From Gymnopus androsaceus JB14 (taxonomy: Eukaryota > Basidiomycota > Agaricomycetes > Agaricales > Omphalotaceae), in the NCBI GenBank assembly GCA_009733575.1, contig ML769963.1, positions 1 through 29,669 of the forward strand: a stretch of DNA of 29,669 nt, written 5' to 3'. Each line of letters starts with the position of its first letter. Position 1 is the first letter of the stretch. Shown here in pieces: positions 12,250-22,297 of the stretch. A program made the position numbers and the translations under genes. Under the pieces are notes generated by a model. It searched no databases, had not been told where the DNA came from, and saw nothing but the letters and a program-made list of their open reading frames with translations.

Positions 12250-12628
12250 TCAACTCCTCTTCAACTTCTGCTCCACCAGAAGTTGAGATTCTTAGTATAC
12301 AAGAATTATATATAAGACGACTTCCAATCGGGCATTTTTTGATTTTGACAGATGAGTGGTGAACGCGATTGGACTACTATTTTGCAAGAAAGGATAGGAT
12401 TTGCCATGGGTTGGTCCATCGAAAGGTTCACGAAAACGCAAACATCAGCATTTTTCGTCATACCAAGTCACGTATGCTGAACAAGAAAAAAAAGACACAG
12501 CAAGCAGGAGATACCTCCGCTATCGTATCACCGAAAAAAAACTCCAGCTTGACCATATAGGCGGACCCAATCTAATCCACTATCTGCACTACCAGCTTGC
12601 CCGATCCCTCCAAAAACGGAAGGTGCCC
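12250..12628 (+). repeat. 361-bp tandem duplication, unit 2
   Basis: Immediately follows unit 1 and matches it along its length at roughly 90 percent by eye. Differences include a small insertion adding 'ggttcacg' near 12,424 and extra bases near 12,555-12,562, making it slightly longer. The high identity compared with the surrounding decayed duplications marks this as a recent event. The segmental copy B begins just after it. Confidence 0.85.
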
Positions 12629-12659
12629 ACTGGGTAACTTGCTAACATCATCATCAGGG

Positions 12660-14460
12660 ATGTCTACGTCCTGAAGACTTGAAAGGACCGACCCCTGATT
12701 CTCTGATCTATATCGGAGGGACAAGAATGTCCTAGCAATGTCTTCCCAATCACAAAACCGACTCGATTGCATCCCAGAGCTATTCTACTTCTGTAGAGGT
12801 AGCCACATTGGCGCCAATTCCAAAGCTCCCTCCGCCTTCTGGATACATTCACTCCTCCCGCACCTCTTCAGCTCTCGCACCCTCCAAGCATTGAATCCCG
12901 AGCACACCCCTCCCGTATCCCAGTATTCCGCCTATGTATTTGAAGCGGCAGGGCGATGCGGAGAAGGAGAAAGAGGGATATCATTGTAGATGGAGGGGCG
13001 CCGCCTGGAGGAACTTCTACCGATTTTAGGAGATAGCGGAGGTGCTAGGAGCTATGAAAAGGATGGGGGAGGTAGTCAGGAAACCGAACGGAAGGGGAGG
13101 GTTCGACATGTCCACTTCCAGCAAAGACCTTGTATCACCAGTGTCCATTTGAACCCGGAGGAGGTTATATACGAAGGAGCCGCTTCTAACCCCCACTCGT
13201 TCGACCCCGGATCGGAGACGCGCTTCTTCCTGCTTGGGCATTGAGAAGAGCGAAGAAATCCGCTTCCCACTGCCGCTCCGAAGTTCAACGAATGGGTTTT
13301 CTCCTTCCCGCATTCTGCATTCTCCTTCGACGGCAAAGAAAGATGGATAGCGCAGTACTCTTCTGCCAGGGTTGATCACATGCCACAACGACGATAGGGG
13401 CTCATCTCCATTCCCGACCAGGGCTCTCTCTTCCTTCTGTACAAACAAAACACACCGCCTCCGAACCTCCATTTCCCCGCGAGTGGCGTATTCCGCCTAT
13501 GAACTTGAAGTGGGATGGTTTTAATGGAAGATTCGGTTAACAGTAGAAGAAGGGGGGAATAATGAAACTGCCGGGGGAGTCAGCCTAGCTAGAGTCTGGG
13601 ATTGGATGAGGAGGATTTAATAGAAAGCGTCAACTTTGACCTCCCGCTCGAGTCAGAGACGCTCCGAAGGTGTCTGGGTGGGCGTTGAGAAAGACTCGGT
13701 GGAAGGACCACTTGTATTCGCACTCGTAAGACCGAGCATCGCCAGCGAAAAGATCACTAGTGTTTAACTCTCGAGATCCTGCCAGCGTATCGCGTGATGG
13801 CTGTGCAGCATGGGTATCGATATGAGTCGCCGCTGGCAGATTTTGAAACATACGCAACAGCTCGGAAGGAGAGAATTATCGGAGCTGAAGAGGGCGGAGA
13901 ATGAATACTGCGTTTCCGCTGGTAGCTTGCTTCGGGAAGCATAATTCCCTCGAGCTCGGAACGAGATTGCAAGTATTGGAAAGGAATGTTTCATTTTTCG
14001 CTAGAGAATGATTGTTTGAATTGAGATAAAGTGGAATTTGGAAAATGAACGCACCTTGAGATCAAGTTTGTTCTCTGAGTGTGCTCTTCGTCATCAAAGT
14101 CGACGCCCAAACAGTAAAATCGATATTCAGTGCGTTCATCTTGGCAGCCGTAAGCTCCCAAGCTTCGTGTTCAATTCGGCCTTCTGCGTTCGGGAGGATA
14201 ATTTCGCGGGTCCGAGTCGATACCAACGAGAATTTGCGAGCGAAGCCAGAAAATGAGTAAAAAAGATGTCATCTCGGTCTAACGGTTCGAGTTCATCGAG
14301 CTTCTCGACTGGCAATTGTGGGTTGACTAATGCTTACGCGGTATTGTTTGGTTGTCGGTGTCTGTTAAGCGGTCAGTTATAATCAAATAGTAGAGGGTAT
14401 GGAGATCGTACTTGCGTCGTGACTTGTAAGCAAAAGAGAAAATGACACGGGCGTCAAAAT
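12660..14460. repeat. Segmental family copy B
   Basis: Collinear with copy C (18,940-21,055). Landmarks shared in order: 'gtcttcccaatc' then 'cgactcgattgcatccca' (12,740-12,775; 19,010-19,043), 'ccctcccgtatcccagtatt' (12,907; 19,186), 'gaacggaaggggag', 'cgcttcttcctgc-tgggc' (13,219; 19,413), 'aatggatagc'-type and 'cattcccgacca' blocks (13,410; 19,590), the Ku80-derived blocks, and a final 'cacgggcgtcaaaa' (14,448; 21,040). Copy B lacks the part of C that holds Ku80 exons 1-2 (about 20,610-21,040). Open frames inside it, such as 13,026-13,472 on the minus strand, are not preserved in copy C and are not called as genes. Confidence 0.75.
14050..14410 (-). pseudogene. Ku80 (XRCC5-like) fragment, copy B
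   Basis: Read on the minus strand, three peptide pieces in order resemble the vWA-type N-terminal domain of Ku80, the DNA-end-binding partner of Ku70 in non-homologous end joining. The first is E-K-L-D-E-L-E-P at about 14,310-14,285. The second is T-R-E-I-I-L followed by A-A-K-M-N-A-L-N-I-D-F-T at about 14,210-14,120. After a frame change, the third is G-V-D-F-D-D-E-E at about 14,110-14,090. The same order occurs in the better-preserved copy at 20,194-20,875. Frames change between pieces, the start codon and first exons are missing, and nothing resembling the Ku core or C-terminus follows. It is a relic. The assignment rests on recalled family motifs, not a search. Confidence 0.65.
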
Positions 14461-14539
14461 TGTTCCTTCCTTAATTGGACCCTCCGGCGTTCTGCTGTGT
14501 AACAAAATCTTCCTTCCTTCCTTAATGTCATCATGGACG

Positions 14540-14700
14540 ATCTTCTCGATAGCCTCGAGGCGTTTTAGGCACTGATTGAAATACTAGTTCTCTTCGATGC
14601 GACCATTGGGACCTTGCAACATGTACTCGCTGCAAGCTCGCAGAACAGAGATGATGGACGTTTGAAACTGATGGCACTGGCCCAATTGACGCCCTCTTGA
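14540..14700 (+). repeat. Dispersed fragment, inverted partner of 6,180-6,360
   Basis: The plus strand here matches the minus strand at 6,180-6,360 in block order. A frame starting at the ATG at 14,533 reads M-D-D-L-L-D-S-L-E-A-F, then hits TAG. It resumes as A-L-I-E-I-L and later A-L-A-Q-L-T-P-S before TGA. It lies directly upstream of the 14,855 gene but reads as a decayed fragment, not as its first exon. Source protein unknown. Confidence 0.6.
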
Positions 14701-14854
14701 GTCTTTCTAGCCACCAATGACCTCTTTCTCTTCTTCTCCAGCCTTGGGATCAGGACATCGCCAAAATGACCGGGATCGTGCTTGGCCAACAGAGTGAGTT
14801 ATCATTCCAATTCATCCTTCCGAAAACCAGTCAAGTGACAGAGATGTCCTTAGA

Positions 14855-17800
14855 ATGTTCTCGGGCTCTTCTCAGTTCGACATCAACGGCGGAATCTTCA
14901 TTAATCATACTCCCAATGTCGCCACTCGGCCTTTAACAACTATTCCCTCTTCCTCCAATCTAGTCACCCAACCAACCCGACCGCCGTTGAACACCAACAT
15001 ATCGTTAGTTGAAAATGAAGTCTATGCGCAACTTCTCCTCATGCGCAGGAAAGGATACCCCTTATGGCAGCCAAAACCAGATGACGGGGTGCCTCTTGCG
15101 TATCTCAGGGAAGGTGTTCAAATTGGCGACCTTGGAATACTCAACGAATTTGGAGGGTTCGACTACATATTCAACGTATGCAGGCCCGCGGACGATCCTA
15201 TAAACGATGGACGAGTTCCTGAGGATTTTAAACCAATCACAGGACTAAAGGATCAGGATACTAGGAAAAGGGAAGACGAATATTGGCCAGGAACGCATGT
15301 TGCAAGTAGAGATGTGGATATACAGCGAGGTTTTCTTCCACTCAGTCCATCACCGTTACCGTGAGTAGTTTCAGTTCCACACAGGGTTTTTCAATTTATG
15401 GGTAAAAACCTGAAAGCAATGCTCCCGTCGAAATCGGCGGTGGACTTTCCTTTGGATCACGTTCCTCAAGAGGCGCGCTATTGGTCTTGCCGGAAGGAGC
15501 AACGCGAAGAGATCACTTAAATCTGTCAGCATTCCATTCTTACGCCACGCAGTATGCCAAGTCTTGGTACGCCTACATAAATGGGCCCCTAGGCCGACAA
15601 GCTACCAATGGATCCTTATATCTCGTCACTGGGTGCGATAAAGCCAGAGCCTGGGGAGTAGCTTCCTTCTCTGGTGCCCGACCTGGAGACGTTCTTTTGG
15701 AGTTTGTACCTGTTCCGAGTCGGGTACCGGATAGCACACATCCAGATTATTACTTTCGTTTGACAAACTCTGCATCGGCGTCCAGCGGGTCAGATTGTCG
15801 ATTCGGGAATCAATCAGGATGCGTATTTCTTCGAGGGTTCAAGATTGCGATACGGACTCCGAAGTTTACGTCGTTGCAGCTTGGTGTGGTGGTATCATCT
15901 ATTATGGATTTGGATTCCGGAAACCTTGTCCCAAACAGAAAACGAGCGGCTATTGTGCTTTCGTCGTCGAGATTCCTCAAGTTTAGTCTAGGAAAGAAAA
16001 AGGTTGTTGGTTCTGGTATACAAGAATCAACACCCTTGGGCAGCAGTGTTGATATCCAGGTGTTTCCATCCAGACACCCGGTATGCACTATGTTTTAGCC
16101 AGAGATGGGGAAGCTGATATTGGTACAATCAGGTATATCATCCTTCAGATATTATCAATCAGTACCTACTCCAAAATGTAAGCTGGAATGGTACTACATA
16201 TCATCCTGACTTCATACTCATCCAAGGCTGTTGAAGAGTAGAACAGATGTTGTTGCCACCCATGACAATCTCTGGTGCAGCATCCTGAGTGAAGTGAGTG
16301 AACCCCGTTGGAATCTTGCTGATCAAATATACCACTTATACTTGAAATGAATTTTGAAGGAGGACAATGAGATCCCTCAAAACTGGGAGCTTATCCGCAG
16401 GATTGAACACAATTTCACAGTAAAGCTTGTTGACGGTTAGTGTACATAATTTATTCAAGACTGATAATAAATTGAAAAATAACTTAACCATAATCTAACA
16501 TAGGACATGCTCAGCTTAGACCATCACGTCGATCGCTTCTTCGGCGAAGACTATCGAGGTATCTTCGTGAGCACAGCACTGTGGCCGCTGATGTTGCACG
16601 CCGCCCCTTCAGTGTCATTAAGGATAGATATACAGAATCGCTTCCTTCGCTTCCGCCGCCACCCCATCCAGAGCCAGAGTCAGAACCTTCTCATTCATTG
16701 CCAACTACCTCCATGTCTGCCACCGTTGTACCTTCAACCATAGGCCTTATGACAGAAAGAACTCTGGCCAGCGCATCAACTGAGAATATAGAGTCAGAAC
16801 CTTCTCTTTCATTGCCAGCTATCACTCCTTATCCACTTTCACATCCCGAATCAGAACCACCAGCATACAGTAGGTTAAATGAGAAATCTTTACACCATCA
16901 CCGTGATTGGAGCGACATTCCACTGACAATATCTTCGACCAAGAAATCTTTACACCATCACCATGGTCAGAGCGAGGTCCCACTGGTAACACCTTCTATC
17001 ATCGCATACAATGCAACAACTTCGAACTTGGAGGCAATGCCTTCCACCGAGAAATCTTTATACCATCGCCATGATTGGCGCAAGGTCCCACTGGCAACAC
17101 CTTTGACCTTGGAGGCAATGCCTTCAACCGAGAAATCTTTACACCATCGCCACGATTGGAGCGAGGTCCCATTGGCAACACCTCCGACCAAGGAATATTT
17201 ACACCATCGCCGTGATTGGAGTGACACCCCACTGGCAACACCTTTGACCAAGAAATCTTTACACTATCGCCATGATTGGAGCGAGGTCCCAACATCTTCG
17301 ACCTCGGCATACAAGGCAACACCTTTGACCGAAGAATCTTTACACTATCGTCATGATTGGAGGGAGGTCCCACTGGCAACACCTTCGACCATGGCATACA
17401 AGAAAATGCCTTTAACTAAGCCAGCAGAAGGTTCTACCGCCATTCCGGCCACCATGGTAGCTTCAACCATAGACCCCACAACAGAAAGACCACTGGCCAG
17501 CTTGCCAACCAAGAATACTTATCCAGACAACTTTCGAGGTATATGTGAGTGCGAGCTGAAGTGGAATTCTGGTTCAAATAGTCTGACTATCCTTCCAATA
17601 TTTGCAGCCCTAGGCTTTCAGGAGCCGCGGCTCTTGCTGTCTGCTACAGATCTAATGGAGGGGTCCTTCGCCGAGCTAATTTTGACACCGGAAAAGCAGC
17701 CCGTACATATCCAAGCGCAGGACTGGCACGATCTTCTCCACCTGCTTATGGCATTTCCTTACGCTGAAATCGAAACTACACGGCCTTACGCTGGTCATAA

Positions 17801-18458
17801 TGTCCAGATCGTTGTACAACTTGCTCGAGTGGGTCTTGGTTCCAAAATTGACTGCAAGTCCATTCGCTGATCCCTCCGTTATCTACAGACAAGCCTCACT
17901 AGCTCTCACTGGAACATCATTCTTTGGTTAACACTTGAGAAACGGCATGGAGACTCGGATTCAGAATACACACAGCAATACAATGCTGAAGCTCTACCAT
18001 CCTCATATAACGGAATAAACATCCCAGACTTACTGTGCCAAGGAACGGGTACAGGTCTGTCAAAAATATGCACTCTTCCGAGCACAGAACTTAACCCATA
18101 CCCTGTCCTTCCACTGAGTTTTCCGGATCTTCTGGTTCATCTCCAGCGGGTGGAAGCCGAGTCGCGCGAAAACCTCGATACCGACGGGATAGGGAGGCTG
18201 AGTAGAATAATTAGCGAGTGTTATTTGGACGCAGATGCAACAGCTTGGAAGCCGAAGAGGATTGGGACTCTTAAGGACAAGGGAAAGGGGAAAAGCATCA
18301 TGCCTCAGATATTCAGAAAGGATGTGAAGGAGTCTGGGCATAAAATGGTAGAGTTTGGAAGTTTGGACTCGGTGGATCAAATCCCTAATTCTACGCAAGT
18401 CAAACTTGGAATGGAGAAAGGTGGACATGTAGATGAAAGGGAAAAGAATACTTTTTAG
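14855..18458 (+). CDS. Large agaricomycete-specific protein with N-terminal F-S-x4-F-x-I-N-x-G motif and His-rich repeats
   Basis: Not a named family, but the pattern is one I associate with many uncharacterised agaricomycete proteins. The exon chain keeps frame throughout: 14,855-15,360, 15,417-16,080, 16,133-16,177, 16,237-16,293, 16,360-16,435, 16,504-17,828 and 17,889-18,458, giving about 1,080 residues; introns are 52-68 nt. Residues 2-21 form the F-S-x4-F-x-I-N-x-G-x-F-x-N motif. A first region holds G-V-Q-I-G-D-L-G and A-D-D-P-I-N-D-G-R-V-P-E-D-F. A second holds L-V-L-P-E-G-A, S-W-Y-A-Y-I-N-G-P-L-G-R and L-Y-L-V-T-G-C-D-K-A-R-A-W-G-V-A-S-F. Short exons follow, with Y-H-P-S-D-I-I-N-Q-Y-L-L and A-T-H-D-N-L-W. 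The next exon has a P/S/E-rich linker and the His-rich array; the C-terminus includes L-P-L-S-F-P-D-L. No transmembrane segment or signal peptide is evident. The 17,829-17,888 intron is uncertain: unspliced, TGA at 17,868 ends the protein at about 904 residues. Function unknown. Confidence 0.8.
16881..17415 (+). repeat. In-frame His-rich tandem repeat, 60-nt unit, seven copies
   Basis: Copies start at 16,881, 16,941, 17,049, 17,130, 17,190, 17,250 and 17,331. Spacings are 60, 108, 81, 60, 60 and 81 nt, all multiples of three. The consensus 20-residue unit is K/E-K-S-L-H-H-R-H-D-W-S-E-V-P-L-A-T-P-x-T. Some copies carry an extra 7-16 residue insert such as L-E-A-M-P-S-T or x-A-Y-K-x-x-P-L-T, and one has lost P-L-A-T-P. 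Preserved frame despite variable unit length indicates selection for an open protein. The units are not zinc fingers: there are no paired cysteines. Confidence 0.9.
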
Positions 18459-18940
18459 CTGTAATATCTGATGTTCCGTTATAAATGTAATGGCACTGAC
18501 GTAGGCTTCTGAAACGATTAACTGAACTGAGATATTTCCGTTTATGATTGAGCCTTCCTTCCCGATGAGCTAGGGATGAAGGGTGACTGCTCGAGGAATG
18601 TGTAGCATGGTCACTTATACATCTCGCTCACTCAGCTTTCCATCCTATCATCTAGGGATGATTTCATCGTACAACTTCAGCCCCCAATTGCATGAAGTCG
18701 AAACTCGAGTAAGTCCTATTCCTGCTCAGTTTAAAACAATTTGAGCTCATGCGAGATTCCAGACTTGAACCAACAACTTGCACCCAATCACTTTAGACAC
18801 ACACATAAATGAAGTACCTAACTACTTTTTATGGGTGGTATGATATGGTATGGCAAGAACGTTGAATGATATGGAATGACGTTGCAACAAGTTCAGCTAT
18901 GTGTAATTGCGTAAGTCCCAGCCAACTTGTGCTAGACCAA
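18459..18940. other. Intergenic, no gene seen
   Basis: The stretch follows the stop codon of the preceding gene. It contains a short imperfect repeat (tgatatggtatgg and tgatatggaatga around 18,840-18,880) and nothing else I can support. It ends where segmental copy C begins. Confidence 0.5.
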
Positions 18941-21055
18941 AGGACGAACGTCCTGGAGACTCGACCACTGACTCTCTAATCTGTTACATGGCAAAAGGGT
19001 TTAACGGTGTCTTCCCAATCCCGACACCGACTCGATTGCATCCCACGGAGCTATTGTTATCTGTAGAAGTAGCACACATTGGCACCAACCCAAACGCTCC
19101 GCCTTCTGGAATCCGGAGGACACGTTCCCTCATTCCGCGTCTCTTCCGCTCTCGCATCCTCCAAGCATTGAATCCCGAATAAACCCCTCCCGTATCCCAG
19201 TATTGCGCCTATGTGAAGCGGCAGAGCGGAGGGGGCTAGGAGCTAGGAAGAGGTCGTCAGGAAGAGTGAGCGGAAGGGGAGAGGTCTAAGACCTCGTATT
19301 ACCAGTGTCAACCGTTGGGATTACATTTGAACCTAGAGGGCAGGAGGAGGTTACGTTCGAAGGAGACGCTTCCGTCAACTTCGACCTCGACTTGTCGACT
19401 CTGAGTCGGAGATGTGCTTCTTCCTGCCTGGGCGGTGAGAAGAGCGAAGAATGCCGCTTCCTGAGATACCGCTGCGAAGTTGAATGAACGGGGTCTTCTC
19501 TTCCTGCATCCCCGCATTCGAAATATGGATAGCACTGTAATCTTCCGCCAGGATTGCATAAGAGCGATGATAAGGATAGGGACTCATCCCCATTCCCGAC
19601 CAGTGCGGTCTCTCCCTCCTGTAGAAATAGAACACGCCACCTCCGAGCCTCCCCTTCCCGGGCTTACTCCGCCTATGAACTCGAAGCGGCAGGGGAGGGG
19701 TATTGTGGATGCAGTGGGAAGTGGGGAGCGGAGTTCGGAGGGTAATCTAGGGTAGGAATCGTCAACAGGAGAACTGGGATGGGTTTGATGGGAGAAGAAG
19801 GAGCGAGTAATGGGGCTGGGTGTCCGGAGTCAGCCTAACCGGAATCTGGGTTTGGGTGAGGAGGAAAGGAGACAGATGATGCGTCGTAAGAGTGTTTGGC
19901 TCTCGAAGTCCTGCCAGCGTGTCGCCGCTCGCTTGATAGTTTGGAAGGAACAGTGCTAGAGATCCGGCATGGGAATCGATATGACAGCTGGTGGGGTTTG
20001 AATGAGTGAAGTATAGGAGCTGACCAGGCGGAAGATGGACACCGCGTTTCCGCTGGCAAATTGCTTCGAGAAGGGAATCTCTGAGCGGAGCTGTTCAACA
20101 AGATCGCAAAAATTGTGGAAGAACTTTGCATTTTTTCGGCTAGAGATTGATTATTTGAACTGAGATAAAGTAGAATTTGGAAAATGAACGCACCTTGAGA
20201 TCAGGTTTATTCTCTTCGTCCAAGCCCAAAACAGCAAGATCGATATCCAGTTCCTTTATCTTGGCATCGCCGTAAGCTCCTAAGCTTTCGTCTCCGTTCG
20301 TGAGGAGGATAATTTCGTGGGTCCAAGTCTTCCGACGCAGATATATGTTCCGAGATTCGATACCAGCAATAGTGGCTTGCATTGCTACAGAAGATGTCAA
20401 TGAAGCCAGAAACTGAGTATAAAAATGCGTTTACCATCGTCGTTTAGGTCTGACAGTTCAAGTTCATCGAGCTTCCCGATTGTGGCGATTGTGAGCTGTG
20501 TACTCCGTGACATTTTCATAGTCCGTACGCGGTACTGATTTGGTTGACGATGTCTGTTAGGTGGTCTATGATAATAGACCAATTGAGGGTATTATGCATA
20601 CCCTTCCGGCCTCCGTACATCTGTATTGGACTGCGCTCCAGAGAGAAAGTTACATAGTACCACAGACTGAATCTGTATTGCAAGCCGTGTTGGAGATCGG
20701 TTACTTGCGTAAAGCGTTCTTCGCCGTTGGGGCTGAAGAGAGACACTGCTCTTACGTTCTGCGTAGACTTGAAGACATCCACTGGGAACATTGTAACATT
20801 ATCCTAAAACCAAGTTCAAGTGAATCCGAAACGTGAAATAGAAAAACAAGAAAGACTTACGCTTGACGCTTGCATGGCTAGCTGGCATTATGGTAGCAGA
20901 AGGAACGTTCAACGCGTTTTATACAGCAACTTGAGACTGTCTAAAACACGTAGCAGGAAGCTCATAACGGCCACAAGAGTCGATAATCGAAAGTCATCGT
21001 GTTGAAGAGACCACGGGCCTCATGGGAGTGAAGCTTGAGCTCACGGGCGTCAAAA
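18940..21055. repeat. Segmental family copy C (most complete)
   Basis: Collinear with copy B (12,660-14,460) in the same orientation, so the two copies flank the 14,855-18,458 gene as direct repeats. Copy C keeps a Ku80 5' end that copy B has lost. Identity between B and C is moderate by eye, with many small indels. The part from 18,940 to about 19,900 has no peptide I recognise on either strand. Confidence 0.75.
20194..20875 (-). pseudogene. Ku80 (XRCC5-like) 5' pseudogene
   Basis: Ku80 binds broken DNA ends with Ku70 in non-homologous end joining. On the minus strand a start codon at 20,875 gives M-Q-A-S-S. A 57-nt GTAAGT...TTTTAG intron (20,860-20,804) follows. The second exon reads D-N-V-T-M-F-P-V-D-V, then S-P-N-G-E-E-R-F-T-Q-V and L-Q-H-G-L-Q-Y, as in the vWA-like Ku80 N-terminus. 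It degenerates toward I-V-N-Q, changes frame to Y-E-N-V-T-E-Y, and changes again to I-G-K-L-D-E-L-E. A 50-nt intron (20,434-20,385) leads to R-K-T-W-T-H-E-I-I-L-L-T-N-G, then K-E-L-D-I-D-L-A-V-L-G and E-E-N-K-P-D-L-K. A GTGCGT donor at 20,193 and a possible further exon to about 20,010 follow. The Ku core and C-terminal domains are absent. At least two frame changes make it non-functional as assembled. It sits head to head with the F-box gene, 189 bp between start codons. Confidence 0.8.
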
Positions 21056-21064
21056 CTTTCTGTC

Positions 21065-22297
21065 ATGGGGAAACGTTACGATTTCCCGAATGAACTTGTA
21101 GAATGCATCCTCGACGACCTCTATTTCCATACAGCTACACTTCTCAACTGTGCACTCGTTGGAAGAGCCTGGGCTCGCTCCGCGCGGCGTGGCATCTTCC
21201 GAAAATTCATTCTCGAAATGCCTGATCGATATGAGGACCTTAACTATCTAGAGAGCATGAAGAGCCTGGATGTATTGTTCGCAGAAAATCCTTCTACGGC
21301 GTCATATGTGTGATCTCTAGAACTTCGGAGTGTCTTATCACGGAAATGGAACGTTCCACTGTCTGTTCTTCGCTTGTGGACTAGTCTGGTTCAACGGCTT
21401 TCGAACGTGAACACTATTGTTCCGTCAAGTCTCTTGGGATGGCATGCCCTATCGTTTCAGAGAAGCTTTGGCTGACTTATTCAGGATTCCTTCCCTGGCT
21501 CGTGTCTCGTTGCTCTCCGTTTATGGATTTGCTGAACTGGCTTCCCTCAGCCACGCTACTCATTTGAAGGTGCTGGATGTGGATCTCCATATTTATTCGG
21601 AAAATCCAGTTCTGGAGGGGACGACGCCTCGGTCTATACGGCTTGATGAGTTTTTGCTCACAAACGAGGTCCGCCGGTTCATGGATTGGTTTCAACAGGA
21701 CTCGTATCCATTCGAAATACGGAATCTGCAGCTGTTGCGTCTCGATCGTGTCGTGCATGCCTCTTTTCGTCATCTTCCCGCCTCCCTTCGTGCCTTCCTT
21801 CCCAGGTTTGTAGAAATGTTACGGCCAGTGCATGCAGTACGTTGGCAAAAGTCTCAGTGAAGTGTGGCTGTTGGATTTGGACGTGGAAGGTATGTTGACT
21901 TTTCTATATTGCTTATATTTAAATTCTACTTATCTTTCCTAGACCCGAATAATTATCTCGAATACACACCCAACCTGGCACCCTACACCAGAATCTCTCG
22001 TATACGGTTCCTATCAGTGCTGTATCTATAATCCTGGCTCTCTTCGGACCTCTTCTTGACAAGGATGAAAAGCTCCCTCTACAACGTTTGAGGATCGTTC
22101 TATACCCATCGCACTCTGACCCATTGGATTCTCATGATTGGAACTCTTGGTCTGCGATTGATGCGTTACTTGAGAAGCTGGAGTTTGCTTCACTCAAAAC
22201 GGTGGAATTCAGTACGAGCTGTGTCCGGGTCAAGGAGTTAGTCTCCCAATGCGTTGCTGGAGAGGTCGGAGAAGTTAGTCGTGCAGATAGAAGATGA
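21065..22297 (+). pseudogene. F-box protein pseudogene
   Basis: An ATG at 21,065 opens a frame with an F-box (F-P-N-E-L-V-E-C-I-L-D-D-L, then L-L-N-C-A-L-V and R-A-W-A-R-S-A-R-R), which would recruit substrates to an SCF ubiquitin ligase through Skp1. After 82 codons it meets TGA (21,311), and the same frame continues S-L-E-L-R, as expected if an arginine CGA became TGA. Near 21,411-21,420 the coding signal moves to another frame (V-S-W-D-G-M-P and L-F-R-I-P-S-L-A-R-V, then M-D-W-F-Q-Q-D-S-Y-P-F-E). It moves again near 21,800-21,840 to S-L-S-E-V-W-L-L-D-L-D-V-E. A normal intron (GTATGT...CCTAG, about 21,889-21,942) leads to D-P-N-N-Y-L-E-Y-T-P-N-L. The last part (22,030-22,297) encodes a leucine-rich C-terminal stretch ending near 22,297. 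Three or more lesions make this a pseudogene as assembled. Confidence 0.7.

Noticed and set aside
13026..13472. 148-codon minus-strand open frame in segmental copy B
   Set aside because: The corresponding part of copy C does not preserve the frame, and no domain is recognisable.
18740..18800. Minus-strand 'ggttcaagtct' that looks like a tRNA T-loop
   Set aside because: The flanking bases do not form a T stem and no acceptor, D or anticodon arms can be drawn.
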